Position numbers and translations under genes: made by a program | DNA from: Mesoterricola silvestris | Lineage (GTDB): Bacteria > Acidobacteriota > Holophagae > Holophagales > Holophagaceae | Assembly (NCBI RefSeq): GCF_030295405.1 | Contig: NZ_AP027080.1 | Location: 1,736,001-1,800,000, forward strand | Length of the DNA: 64,000 bases | Direction: 5' to 3' | Notes under the pieces: generated by a model | Databases searched by the model: none | Told to the model about the DNA's origin: nothing | The model's input: only the letters and a program-made list of their open reading frames with translations | In this document: piece by piece, positions 1 through 8,517 of the stretch | Numbering within the stretch: the first letter of the stretch is position 1 | How the letters are laid out: each line of letters begins with the position of its first letter

Positions 1-468
1 CTCGCCAACCACCTGGGCATGGACGCCATGGCCATCGGCCTGGCCTTCACCACCGCCGCCCTGGCCAGCATCGTCACCTCCCCCCTGGTCGGCCACTGGA
101 CCGACCGCCGTGGGGCCCGGGGCCCCCTGCGCCTGGGCATGGCCCTGGCCGCGGCGCTCCTGGCCACCGCGGCCTTCCTGCCCACCCGGGCCGCCGTGTA
201 CGCCTACATGCTGGCCATGGGCGGCACCTGCAGCCTGCTCATGTCCCCCTGCGGCCCCGCCCTGGCCGGGCACGTGGAGCGCAAGGGAAGCACGGACTTC
301 GGATCGGTGTTCTCCCTCCTCAACATCGCCTTCTCCCTGGGGCTGATGGTGGGCCCCATGGCCGGATCGGCCCTGTCGGACCTGGTCGGGCTCCGGGTGG
401 CCATGGCGGTGCTGGGCGCGGCCTTCGTCCTCTACCTCCTGCCGCTCCTGAAGGAGATGCATCCATAA
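1..468 (+). CDS. MFS transporter, C-terminal fragment
   Basis: The reading frame is open from base 1, so this is the 3' part of a gene that begins outside the window; 155 residues are visible. They contain several hydrophobic helices and the cytoplasmic-loop signature GHWTDRRGAR, a variant of the G-x-x-x-D-R-x-G-R-R motif typical of major facilitator superfamily efflux or uptake permeases. The substrate cannot be inferred from this half. The protein ends in a short charged tail after the last helix, as is usual for 12-helix members. The gene is followed by a long hairpin repeat rather than a classical terminator. Confidence 0.8.
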   Translation, partial: LANHLGMDAMAIGLAFTTAALASIVTSPLVGHWTDRRGARGPLRLGMALAAALLATAAFLPTRAAVYAYMLAMGGTCSLLMSPCGPALAGHVERKGSTDFGSVFSLLNIAFSLGLMVGPMAGSALSDLVGLRVAMAVLGAAFVLYLLPLLKEMHP

Positions 469-510
469 CTGGTATGGACAAAACCCGCTTTCGTCACGGG
501 ATGGGTGGGC

Positions 511-668
511 TTCATCCCCTTCATCCCATGCATCCTGTTCATCCCTGTCAGGCAGGGCCAAGGCTTCATTGGGTAGGCGCTTGCGGGTAATGCATGCGCC
601 GACCCAAGCCATCGCTGGCCCTGCGAGACAGGGATGAACGCCGATGGGGGGGATGAACAGGATTGGGG
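511..668. repeat. Long-hairpin intergenic repeat, copy 1
   Basis: Most of the 322-base gap between the MFS gene and sfsA is one member of a repeat family that also occurs near 18.6, 42.1 and 63.5 kb. The inner arms, 537-560 and 616-639, are inverted copies of each other with two mismatches in 24. Outer arms rich in TTCATCC / GGATGAA extend the pairing imperfectly. The loop holds a secondary hairpin, TGGGTAGGCGC with GCGCCGACCCA. It has no coding potential of its own; the open frame that runs through it into sfsA lacks a plausible start. It resembles REP or BIME-type elements. Confidence 0.75.
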
Positions 669-790
669 ATCCTTGCCCTTGCGCTACGCACGCTTTCCCC
701 GGTGTTCAAGGGTTCTGTCACCCCTTCCTAAAAGAACCGACTCTTCGGACCTCCGGCGGCTCCCGTATACTTCCGCCTAGCGGAGACCCC

Positions 791-1528
791 ATGCTGATCC
801 AGAAGAACGGCCTTGTCCCCGGCATCATTCTCAAACGGTACAAGCGCTTCCTCGCGGATGTCGAATTGCCCGGCGGGGAAATCATTACGGCCCACTGCAC
901 CAACACCGGCACCATGGCCTCCTCCTGGGAACCCGGCGACGCCGTCCTGCTGGAGCCCAGCGCCAACCCGGCCCGGAAACTGGCCTACACCTGGCTCGCA
1001 TGCAAACGAGCAGGCACCTGGGTGGGGGTGGAGACGGGCATGCCCAACCGGGTGGTGGCCGAGGCCGCCCGGCAGGACCGGCTGCCCGGTTTGCCGGGGC
1101 TCCATTCGGTGCTCACCGAGCAGAAGTACGGCGACGAGCGGAGCCGCATCGATGTGCTGGCGCGGGACGCGTCGGACCGCTGCGTCTACATCGAGGTGAA
1201 GAACACCACCCTTCGCGTGGGGGACCTGGCCTGCTTTCCCGACGCCGTCAGCCTCCGCGGCGCCAAGCACCTGCGGGAGCTCCGGGCCATGGTGCGCCTG
1301 GGGCACCGCGCGGCCATCGTGTTCTTCGCGCACCGGGGCGACGTGACGGGCTTCGACGCGGCCCGGGAGATCGACGCGGACTACGCCGCGGAACTGGACC
1401 GGGCCCTGGCGGGGGGGGTGGAGATCCTGCCCCAGGCGGTGGCCCTGGAGGCCCGGCCCGGGCCCGGAGGGCTCTGGACCCTGGCCTGGGACCTGCCGGG
1501 AGTGCTTCCCTGGCGGCGAAGGGTGTGA
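791..1528 (+). CDS. sfsA: SfsA family DNA-binding/nuclease-like protein
   Basis: This 245-aa protein matches the sugar fermentation stimulation protein A family in length (about 235-245) and motifs. HCTNTG lies at residues 35-40, SRID at 118-121 and the nuclease-like YIEVKN segment at about 133-138. SfsA has an OB-like N-terminal domain and a PD-(D/E)XK nuclease-like C-terminal domain; E. coli SfsA binds DNA and affects maltose genes, but its physiological role is unclear. The ATG at 791 is chosen because the family begins right there (MLIQKN...). The in-frame upstream extension to 644 runs through the hairpin repeat and is rejected. Confidence 0.9.
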   Translation: MLIQKNGLVPGIILKRYKRFLADVELPGGEIITAHCTNTGTMASSWEPGDAVLLEPSANPARKLAYTWLACKRAGTWVGVETGMPNRVVAEAARQDRLPGLPGLHSVLTEQKYGDERSRIDVLARDASDRCVYIEVKNTTLRVGDLACFPDAVSLRGAKHLRELRAMVRLGHRAAIVFFAHRGDVTGFDAAREIDADYAAELDRALAGGVEILPQAVALEARPGPGGLWTLAWDLPGVLPWRRRV

Positions 1529-1596
1529 AAATCTCGGGGGCTGCCCTACAATCAAGGTTCTGGCACGTTCAACCTGTCTTTGCTCATGGAGAAGCC

Positions 1597-2700
1597 ATGC
1601 CCGAACTCTTGAAGACCCCCCTCAATGCCGTCCACCGGGCCCTCGGGGCCAAGATGGTGGACTTCGGCGGCTGGGACATGCCGGTGCAGTACCCCACCGG
1701 CATCATCAACGAGCACGTGGCCGTGCGCACCAAGGTGGGCCTGTTCGACGTGAGCCACATGGGCGAGATCCGCGTCAAGGGCCCCCAGGCCATGGCCTTC
1801 CTGGACTGGCTCACCCCCAACGCCGTCGTGAAGCTGGCCCACGGCCAGATCCACTACACCGCCTTCCTCTACGAGAACGGCACCTTCGTGGACGACCTGC
1901 TCCTGCACAAGATCGCCGACGACCACTTCCTCCTGGTGGTGAACGCCTCCAACGTGGACAAGGACTTCGCCTGGGTGAAGAAGCACGCCGCCAAGTGGGA
2001 CGTGGAGGTCACCAACGAGAGCGACGCCACCGGCCAGGTCGCGCTCCAGGGCCCCCTCTCCATCGACGTGCTCCAGCCCCTGGTGGACATCGACCTCTCC
2101 CAGATCAAGTACTACTGGTTCGCCTTCGGCAACTTCAAGGGCATGCCCGCCATGTTCGCCCGCACCGGCTACACCGGCGAGGACGGCTTCGAGGTCTACT
2201 GCCCCGCGGAAAAGACCGCCTGGGTCTGGAACGAGCTCATGGAGAGCGGGAAGCCCCACGGCCTCGTCCCCACGGGCCTGGGCTGCCGCAACACCCTGCG
2301 CCTGGAGGCCAAGATGGCCCTCTACGGCCACGAGATCGACGACACCACCAACGCCCTGGAAGCCGACCTGGGCTGGATCATCAAGCTCAACAAGGGCGAG
2401 TTCCTGGGCCGGGAGGCCCTGGCCACCCTCAAGGAGCAGGGCCTCGGCCGCAAGCTGGTGGGCTTCCGCATGCTGGAGAAGCGCGACATCGCCCGGGACC
2501 ACATGGACGTCCTGGTGGACGGGAAGAAGGCCGGCTACGTCACCAGCGGCTCCCCCAGCACCACCTGCGGCTTCAACCTGGGCCTGGCCTACGTTCCCAT
2601 CAGCAACGCCCCTCTGGGCTCCCGCATCCACGTCGACATCCGCGGCAAGGCCTGCGAAGCCGAAGTGATCCCCACCCCCTTCTACAAGCGCGCCAAGTAG
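1597..2700 (+). CDS. gcvT: Glycine cleavage system T protein (aminomethyltransferase)
   Basis: A 367-aa cytoplasmic enzyme that transfers the aminomethyl carbon from lipoyl-GcvH to tetrahydrofolate, releasing ammonia and forming methylene-THF. The N-terminus HRALGAKMVDFGGWDMPVQY, the FDVSHMGE segment and the GYTGEDGFE motif are diagnostic and the length is normal. The ATG at 1597 follows an ATGGAGAA purine stretch; the longer frame from 1000 overlaps sfsA and is an artefact. gcvH follows 60 bases later, so the two are probably cotranscribed. GcvP (glycine decarboxylase) is not in the window, so it must lie elsewhere. The 68-base leader is too short for a glycine riboswitch. Confidence 0.96.
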   Translation: MPELLKTPLNAVHRALGAKMVDFGGWDMPVQYPTGIINEHVAVRTKVGLFDVSHMGEIRVKGPQAMAFLDWLTPNAVVKLAHGQIHYTAFLYENGTFVDDLLLHKIADDHFLLVVNASNVDKDFAWVKKHAAKWDVEVTNESDATGQVALQGPLSIDVLQPLVDIDLSQIKYYWFAFGNFKGMPAMFARTGYTGEDGFEVYCPAEKTAWVWNELMESGKPHGLVPTGLGCRNTLRLEAKMALYGHEIDDTTNALEADLGWIIKLNKGEFLGREALATLKEQGLGRKLVGFRMLEKRDIARDHMDVLVDGKKAGYVTSGSPSTTCGFNLGLAYVPISNAPLGSRIHVDIRGKACEAEVIPTPFYKRAK

Positions 2701-2760
2701 TCCCACCTGGCAACCCCTGACCGGCCCACCGCGGCTAGAATCATCCCTCTGGAGGAATCC

Positions 2761-3147
2761 ATGTACCCCGCCGACGTGAAGTACACCAAGAACCACGAAT
2801 ACCTCAAGCCCCTGGGCGACGGCACCGCGCTCGTGGGCATCACCCACTACGCCCAGGAGGCCCTGGGCGACGTGGTGTTCGTGGACATGCCCGAAGTGGG
2901 CGCCAAGTTCAAGGCCGGCGACGAGTTCGGCACCGTGGAATCGGTGAAGACCGTGTCCGAGATCTTCATCCCCTCCGCCTGCGAAGTGATCGAGATCAAC
3001 GGCGAGCTGGAAGCCCACCCCGAGTACGTCAACGAGGACGCCTACGGCAAGGGCTGGATGCTCAAGGTCAAGCTCGACGGCGGCCTCAACTCCGAGCTGC
3101 TGGACGCCGCGGCCTACGAGGCCCTGGTCAGCGCTGAGAGCCACTGA
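2761..3147 (+). CDS. gcvH: Glycine cleavage system H protein
   Basis: A 128-aa lipoyl carrier that shuttles the aminomethyl intermediate between GcvP and GcvT. The lipoylation site is Lys63 in the ESVKTVSE motif, within a compact barrel of the biotinyl/lipoyl fold; the YTKNHEY start and GWM near the C-terminus are typical. A GGAGG Shine-Dalgarno precedes the ATG. It lies 60 bases downstream of gcvT, and its stop codon abuts the ATG of the next gene with no gap, so the transglycosylase is probably translated from the same message. Confidence 0.97.
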   Translation: MYPADVKYTKNHEYLKPLGDGTALVGITHYAQEALGDVVFVDMPEVGAKFKAGDEFGTVESVKTVSEIFIPSACEVIEINGELEAHPEYVNEDAYGKGWMLKVKLDGGLNSELLDAAAYEALVSAESH

Positions 3148-4902
3148 ATGGCCTGCCCGGCCCCGGATAGCCCCCGTCGCATCCGGGGCCGGCTCCTGGC
3201 CCTGATCACGGCCGGCTGGGTGGGCCTGGCGGCCTTCGCGGCCGCGCCGGTCCAGCCCGCCAAGCCCGCCCTCCCCCCCCAGCCCCCCAAGGCCTCCGCG
3301 CCCCGGCCGCGGCCCGAGGTGGCCCGGCTCCGGACCCTGGTGGAGGACGGCGAGCGCAACGCCCAGGAGAAGGACTGGGACAGCGCCGGCACCCGCGCCG
3401 AGGAGGCCGAGGTGCTCGTGGCCGACTGGCCCGAGGAGGCCCTGGAATCGCCCGAGGTGAAGGCGCTCCTGGACCGGCTCCAGGACCTGGAATCCCATCT
3501 CCCCGACAGCGAAAGCGCCCCCGCCACCCCGGACCCCGGCCTCAAGGAGGCCACCGAGGTGGTGCCCCTTTCCGGCGAGGCCCTGAAGGCCGAGCTGGAG
3601 CAGGTCAAGGGCTCCACCGCGGGCGCGCAGTACGACTTCCCCATCGACCTCAACGACAAGGTCCTGGCCTGGGTCCACGAGTTCACCACCAGCAAGCGCG
3701 GCTTCATGGAGCGCACCCTGTCCCGGGCCACCATGTGGCTGCCCATGGCCCGGCAGATATTCGCCGAGGAGCGCATCCCCCAGGACCTGGCCTACCTCGC
3801 CGTCATCGAATCGGGCTTCATCAACAGCGCCCGCAGCTACGCCCAGGCCGTGGGCATGTGGCAGTTCATCCGGTCCACGGGGCGCATCTACGGCCTCAAC
3901 GGCAACGCCTGGGTGGAGGAGCGCCGCGATCCCGTCAAGGCCACCCGCGCCTCGGCGCGCTACCTGCGGCGCCTCTACGAGACCTCCGGCGACTGGTACC
4001 TGGCCCTGGTGGGCTACAACGCCGGTCCCCTCACCACCGACCGCGCCGCCCAGAACATCGGAAGCCGCAACTTCTGGGACATGGCCCGCAGCCGCTGGCT
4101 CCGGAACCAGACCAAGAACTACGTGCCCGAACTGTGCGCGGCCATCCTCATCGGCCACGATCCCGAGCGCTACGGCTTCAAGGTGGAGCAGCTCCAGCCC
4201 TACGCCTACGAGACCGTGGAGGTGGACCGCATGACCAGCCTCGCGGTCCTGGCCCGCTACGCCGGCACCGACGTGGATTCCCTCAAGGAACTGAACCCCG
4301 AGCTCCTGCGGGCCAGCACGCCCCCGGGGCGCTACACCCTGCGCGTGCCCCCGGGCCTCAGCGGCGCCACGGCCCGGGCCCTGGCCCGCATCCCCGCGAA
4401 CCAGCGGCTGGACTTCCAGTCCTACAAGATCCGCAAGGGCGACACCCTGGCCAAGCTGGCCGCCAAGTTCAAGCTCAGCCCCGAGGATCTGCTGGAGGCC
4501 AACGACCTGAAGAAGGGCCAGTTCCGGGCCGGCAAGGTCATCAAGGTGCCGCCTCCGCCCCCGGCCCCCATCGACAACCGCGATCTGCTCAACCCCGTGG
4601 AGCGGTCCAAGGTCATCGAGGACCATCCCTTGGAAGCGCTCCCCACCATTCCTGCGCCCGTTCCCGAGCCCGCTCCTCAGCCGGCCCCCGAAGCGGACCT
4701 GCCGCCCGTTCCTCAGGCCGTCAAGGCGCCCGCCCCCAAGCCTGCCCTGGAAACCCGCCCCCGCACCCACCTGGTGAAGAAGGGCGAAACCCTCTTCGCC
4801 ATCGCCACCCGGTACGGCCTGGAGGTGGACCATCTGCGGAAGTGGAACAAGATCAAAGGCAACCGGATCCAGAGTGGCCAGCGCCTCCGCCTTGGCCCCT
4901 GA
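3148..4902 (+). CDS. MltD-like lytic transglycosylase with two LysM domains
   Basis: A 584-aa exported murein hydrolase. It has a signal or anchor segment (residues 14-33), a Pro/Ala-rich and acidic spacer, then an SLT domain from about 195 to 310. The putative catalytic Glu221 is in AVIESGF, followed by GMWQF and GYNAGP, which are family landmarks. Two C-terminal LysM modules (about 426-470 and 538-582, each with a KKGxTL-type start) bind glycan, with a proline-rich linker between them. The architecture matches membrane-bound lytic transglycosylase D. Translation starts directly after the gcvH stop. Coupling to glycine cleavage is unexpected functionally and may simply be an adjacency. There is no clear terminator before the tRNA. 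Confidence 0.9.
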   Translation: MACPAPDSPRRIRGRLLALITAGWVGLAAFAAAPVQPAKPALPPQPPKASAPRPRPEVARLRTLVEDGERNAQEKDWDSAGTRAEEAEVLVADWPEEALESPEVKALLDRLQDLESHLPDSESAPATPDPGLKEATEVVPLSGEALKAELEQVKGSTAGAQYDFPIDLNDKVLAWVHEFTTSKRGFMERTLSRATMWLPMARQIFAEERIPQDLAYLAVIESGFINSARSYAQAVGMWQFIRSTGRIYGLNGNAWVEERRDPVKATRASARYLRRLYETSGDWYLALVGYNAGPLTTDRAAQNIGSRNFWDMARSRWLRNQTKNYVPELCAAILIGHDPERYGFKVEQLQPYAYETVEVDRMTSLAVLARYAGTDVDSLKELNPELLRASTPPGRYTLRVPPGLSGATARALARIPANQRLDFQSYKIRKGDTLAKLAAKFKLSPEDLLEANDLKKGQFRAGKVIKVPPPPPAPIDNRDLLNPVERSKVIEDHPLEALPTIPAPVPEPAPQPAPEADLPPVPQAVKAPAPKPALETRPRTHLVKKGETLFAIATRYGLEVDHLRKWNKIKGNRIQSGQRLRLGP

Positions 4903-4910
4903 ATTTGTGC

Positions 4911-4939
4911 TTGCGGTTTTCTCCATCCGGTGGCATGAT
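4911..4939 (+). promoter_or_regulatory. Putative sigma70 promoter of tRNA-Ala
   Basis: TTGCGG (4911-4916) and CATGAT (4934-4939) are separated by 17 bases and lie 13 bases before the tRNA. The -35 box resembles that of the tRNA-Lys promoter (TTGCGT). The region starts right after the transglycosylase stop codon. Confidence 0.5.
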
Positions 4940-4952
4940 TATTACTTCCCCC

Positions 4953-5028
<76 letters not shown>

Positions 5029-5032
5029 AAAC

Positions 5033-5060
5033 AGAGGCCACCAACCCGGTGGCCTCTTTT
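5033..5060 (+). terminator. Rho-independent terminator after tRNA-Ala
   Basis: A perfect 10-bp stem (5033-5042 with 5048-5057), a 5-base loop and a run of four T. It sits only 4 bases after the tRNA and 15 bases before the ABC-F start codon, so the downstream gene must rely on readthrough or on a promoter upstream of the hairpin. Confidence 0.85.
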
Positions 5061-5075
5061 CGTAGAACAGCCCAG

Positions 5076-7031
5076 ATGCTCGCCAGCCTAAACCACGCCT
5101 TCCTCAGCTTCGGCCCCCACGAGGTGCTGAAAGATGTCACCTGGGCCATCCAGGAGGACGAGTGCTGGGGCGTCATCGGCCGCAACGGCGCCGGCAAGAG
5201 CACCGTCTTCAAGGTGCTGCTGGGCGAACTGGAACTGGACAACGGCACCGTCGTGCGGCCCACCGCCGAGCGGGGCATCCGGGTGGGCCACTACGCCCAG
5301 GACCTGGTGCCGGCCACGGGCGGCACCGTCCTGGAGGAGGCCATGGCCGCCTTCGGGGACGTGGAATCCCTCCAGCACGAAATGCGCGAGCTGGAGCACC
5401 GCATGGCCGAGCCGGGCGTGGACCTGGAGGCCGTGATGGCGCGGTACCAGGACGTGCAGGAATCCTTTGAGCGCCTCGACGGCTTCACCATCCGCAGCCG
5501 CGCCGAGAGCATCCTCTTCGCCCTGGGCTTCGCCCCCGACATGCTGGAGAAGAGCGTCCTGGAACTGAGCGGCGGCCAGAAGAGCCGCGTGATGCTGGCC
5601 AAGGCCATCCTCCAGGGCCAGGACCTGCTGCTGCTGGACGAGCCCACCAACCACCTGGACCTGCCCAGCCTGCGCTGGCTGGAGAGCTTCATCAACGGCA
5701 CCAACGCCACCGTGGCCGTCATCAGCCACGACCGCTACTTCCTGGACCGCATCGCCACCAGCATCCTCGAGATCGAGCTGGGCCGCAGCCGTTCCTACGA
5801 GGGCAACTACACCGAGTTCATCGAGAAGAAGGAAGCGGAGATCGAGATCGCCGAGCGCCATTTCGAGCGCCAGCAGGAGTACATCAAGCGGCAGGAGGAC
5901 TACATCCGCCGCAACATCGCCGGCCAGGACACCAAGATCGCCCGGGGCCGCCGCACCCAGCTGGGCAAGCTCCAGCGGCTGGAGAAGCCCCTCAAGGACC
6001 GCCGCCGCATCAAGTTCAGCTTCCCCGAGACCCAGCGCAGCGGCGACACCGCCCTGGTGCTGGACAAGGCCTCGGTGGGCTGGGACGGCGTGCCGCTCTT
6101 CGCGCCCCTGGAGCACTTCCAGATCAAGCGCGGCCAGAAGCTGGCCATCGTGGGCCTCAACGGCACCGGGAAATCCACCCTGCTCAAGGCCATCGCCGGC
6201 GAGATCGAATTCCTCTCCGGGGGCTCGCGCCTGGGCAGCCAGGTGAAGCTGGGCTACTTCGACCAGCACCACAAGAACTTGGATGCCCGCAACACCGTCT
6301 TCCAGCAGATCCAGGCGGTGGTGCCCATGGCCCCCAAGCAGGACGTGCTGGGCTTCCTGGCCAAGTTCTCCTTCCGGGGCGACGACGTGGACAAGCCCGT
6401 CACCGTCCTCAGCGGCGGCGAGCGCGCGCGGCTTTCCGTGGCCACGCTCATCCGCGAAGGCGTCAACCTCCTGCTGCTGGACGAGCCCACCAACCACATG
6501 GACATCCATTCCATGGAGGCCATGGAGGACACCATCCTCAGCTTCACCGGCGCCGTGGTGGTGGTGACCCACGACCGCTACCTCCTGGGGCGCGTGGCCG
6601 ACAGCATCCTGCGGGTGCACGAGAACCGCACGGAATTCCGCGAGGGCGGCTACGAGGACAACCAGGCCTGGGTGGACCTGGACATCGGCGAGGAGCCCGA
6701 GGAGCCCAAGGAGGAGGAGAAGCCCAGGCGCAAGGCCGAGGCCGCCCCCCAGCCCCCGAAGTCCCAGCCCCAGAAGCCGCAGCCCGTGGACCGCGAGCGC
6801 CAGAAGACCGTCAAGCGCTGGGAGCGCAAGGTGCAGGAGGCCGAGGCCGCCGTGGCGGACCTGGAAGGGCGCCTGGCCGGCCTCGCCCGGGACCTGGCCG
6901 CCGCGGATCCCGCCGACTGGGAGCTCTTCGGCGCCAAGCTGGACGCCCAGAAGGCCCTGGAAACCGAGCTCGCCTACGCCATGAGCGCCTGGGAGGAGGC
7001 CCAGACCTCCCTGGAGGAAGCGCAGAAGTAG
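5076..7031 (+). CDS. ABC-F family ATPase (Uup/YheS-like ribosome-associated factor)
   Basis: A 651-aa soluble protein with two ATPase domains and no membrane segments. Domain 1 has Walker A GRNGAGKST (35-43), signature LSGGQKSR and Walker B LLLLDEPTNHLD. Domain 2 has GLNGTGKST, LSGGERAR and LLLLDEPTNHMD. A charged interdomain linker (the P-site tRNA-interaction motif region of ABC-F proteins) and a C-terminal Pro/Glu-rich plus coiled-coil extension fit the Uup/YheS group, which act on stalled ribosomes. The ATG at 5076 matches the family N-terminus (MLASLNHAFLSFG). It has no Shine-Dalgarno and lies just after a terminator T-tract, hinting at attenuated or readthrough expression. Confidence 0.92.
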   Translation: MLASLNHAFLSFGPHEVLKDVTWAIQEDECWGVIGRNGAGKSTVFKVLLGELELDNGTVVRPTAERGIRVGHYAQDLVPATGGTVLEEAMAAFGDVESLQHEMRELEHRMAEPGVDLEAVMARYQDVQESFERLDGFTIRSRAESILFALGFAPDMLEKSVLELSGGQKSRVMLAKAILQGQDLLLLDEPTNHLDLPSLRWLESFINGTNATVAVISHDRYFLDRIATSILEIELGRSRSYEGNYTEFIEKKEAEIEIAERHFERQQEYIKRQEDYIRRNIAGQDTKIARGRRTQLGKLQRLEKPLKDRRRIKFSFPETQRSGDTALVLDKASVGWDGVPLFAPLEHFQIKRGQKLAIVGLNGTGKSTLLKAIAGEIEFLSGGSRLGSQVKLGYFDQHHKNLDARNTVFQQIQAVVPMAPKQDVLGFLAKFSFRGDDVDKPVTVLSGGERARLSVATLIREGVNLLLLDEPTNHMDIHSMEAMEDTILSFTGAVVVVTHDRYLLGRVADSILRVHENRTEFREGGYEDNQAWVDLDIGEEPEEPKEEEKPRRKAEAAPQPPKSQPQKPQPVDRERQKTVKRWERKVQEAEAAVADLEGRLAGLARDLAAADPADWELFGAKLDAQKALETELAYAMSAWEEAQTSLEEAQK

Positions 7032-7069
7032 CCGCTATACTGGCGTATCCATTCGATGGGGGTACCCGG

Positions 7070-7657
7070 GTGACTGTCTTCTTCCGTTACGGCGCGATGA
7101 ACGCCGGCAAGAGCATCCAGGTGCTCACCGTGCGCTACAACTACCAGGAGCGCCACCAGAGCGTGCACCTCTACAAGCCCAGCGTGGACACCCGCGAGGG
7201 GGCCAACCTCATCCGGGCCCGCATCGGGCTGGAAGCGCCGGTGGACGCCATGATCAAGCCCGACACCGACATCGTGGAGCTCCACGCGGCCACCGTGGCC
7301 CGCCGCGGCCTGCCCAACTGCATCCTCATCGACGAGGCCCAGTTCCTCACCCGCGCGCAGGTGATGCAGTTCTGCGAGCTCTCCGACACCACCGGCATCC
7401 CCGTCATGGCCTTCGGGCTGCGCTCGGACTTCCGCGGGGAGCTCTTTCCCGGATCCGCGGCCCTGCTGGCCCTGGCGGACCGCATCGAGGAGCTGAAGAC
7501 CATCTGCTGGTGCGGCAAGAAGGCCACCATGAACGCCCGCATCGTGGACGGCAAGGTGGTCATGGAAGGCCCCCAGGTGCTCATCGGCGGCAACGAGAGC
7601 TACACCGCCCTGTGCCGCAAGCACTGGAAGGAAGGCATCAGCGCCCCCCCGGCCTGA
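7070..7657 (+). CDS. tdk: Thymidine kinase
   Basis: A 195-aa type II thymidine kinase that salvages thymidine to dTMP. The P-loop is GAMNAGKS (8-15), the DEAQF motif supplies the catalytic base region, and the C-terminal lasso carries a zinc-site pattern with CWCGKKATM and CRKHW. The first pair is C-x-C rather than the C-x-x-C of the E. coli enzyme. The start is GTG at 7070, giving the usual short N-terminus before the P-loop. It follows the ABC-F gene by 38 bases and may be cotranscribed with it. Confidence 0.95.
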   Translation: MTVFFRYGAMNAGKSIQVLTVRYNYQERHQSVHLYKPSVDTREGANLIRARIGLEAPVDAMIKPDTDIVELHAATVARRGLPNCILIDEAQFLTRAQVMQFCELSDTTGIPVMAFGLRSDFRGELFPGSAALLALADRIEELKTICWCGKKATMNARIVDGKVVMEGPQVLIGGNESYTALCRKHWKEGISAPPA

Positions 7658-7716
7658 GGCCTTCTGGCGCATTGATCCCGGGACCGGCCTGGGCCATTCT
7701 GGAGGGCGGAGCGCTT

Positions 7717-8517
7717 ATGAGTCTTCTGCTGGCCGTGGACGTGGGCAACACCAACATCGTCCTGGGCATCTTCGACCTCGCCGCCGGCGAGGGCGGCCCC
7801 ATCCTGCATTCCTGGCGCCTGGCCACGAGCCGGGAGCGCACCGTGGACGAGTACGGCCTCTCAAGCCTGGCCCTGCTCAAGCACGCCGGCATCGATCCCG
7901 CGGCCATCCGGCACGTGGTCATCTCCAGCGTCGTGCCGCCGCTCCACCCGGTCCTGGACGCCTGGCTCCGGGTCTACTTCAAGTCCGAGCCCCTGTGGAT
8001 CGAGCCCGGCATCAAGACCGGCCTCAAGGTCCTGCTGGACAACCCCGCCGAGCTGGGCGCGGACCGCATCGTCAACGCCGTGGCCGGCCTGGAGGCCTAC
8101 GGCGCCCCGCTCATCGCCGTGGATTTCGGCACCGCCACCACCTTCGACGTGGTCAACGAGAAGCGCGAGTATCTGGGAGGGATCATCTGCCCCGGCCTGA
8201 AGATCAGCGCCGAGGCCCTGTTCCAGCGGGCCTCGCGGCTGCCCCGGGTGGAGATCGCCGAACCCGAGCGGCTCGTGGGGCGCTCCACCATCCAAGCCAT
8301 GCAGTCGGGCCTCTACTACGGCTACGTGGGCCAGGTGGACGGCATCCTGGAGCGGCTCCTGGCCGAGTACCCCGGCTCCAAGGTGGTGGCCACCGGCGGC
8401 CTGGCCAAGGTCATCGCCCCCTCCAGCCGCTTCATCCACGAGGTGGCGCCGGACCTCACCCTGGACGGCCTGCGCATCCTCTGGCTGAAGAACCAGAAGC
8501 CATGCCCCTCCCGCTGA
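7717..8517 (+). CDS. coaX: Type III pantothenate kinase
   Basis: A 266-aa cytosolic enzyme for the first step of CoA synthesis from pantothenate. The ASKHA-fold phosphate loop LAVDVGNTNIVLGIFD is at residues 3-18. The ADRIVNAVAG segment and the AVDFGTATTFDVV motif are characteristic of CoaX and distinguish it from CoaA. GGAGGG lies upstream of the ATG. It overlaps birA by 16 bases, a common pairing because both genes serve cofactor metabolism; in many bacteria the order is birA-coaX, reversed here. Confidence 0.96.
   Translation: MSLLLAVDVGNTNIVLGIFDLAAGEGGPILHSWRLATSRERTVDEYGLSSLALLKHAGIDPAAIRHVVISSVVPPLHPVLDAWLRVYFKSEPLWIEPGIKTGLKVLLDNPAELGADRIVNAVAGLEAYGAPLIAVDFGTATTFDVVNEKREYLGGIICPGLKISAEALFQRASRLPRVEIAEPERLVGRSTIQAMQSGLYYGYVGQVDGILERLLAEYPGSKVVATGGLAKVIAPSSRFIHEVAPDLTLDGLRILWLKNQKPCPSR

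Noticed and set aside
644-790. Upstream extension of sfsA
   Set aside because: The frame passes through the hairpin repeat, has no ribosome-binding site and adds residues that the SfsA family lacks.
1000-1596. Upstream extension of gcvT overlapping sfsA
   Set aside because: It is an out-of-frame GC-rich shadow; GcvT family proteins start at 1597.
1529-1596. Glycine riboswitch before gcvT
   Set aside because: Only 68 bases are available, too few for a typical glycine aptamer, and no matching core is seen.
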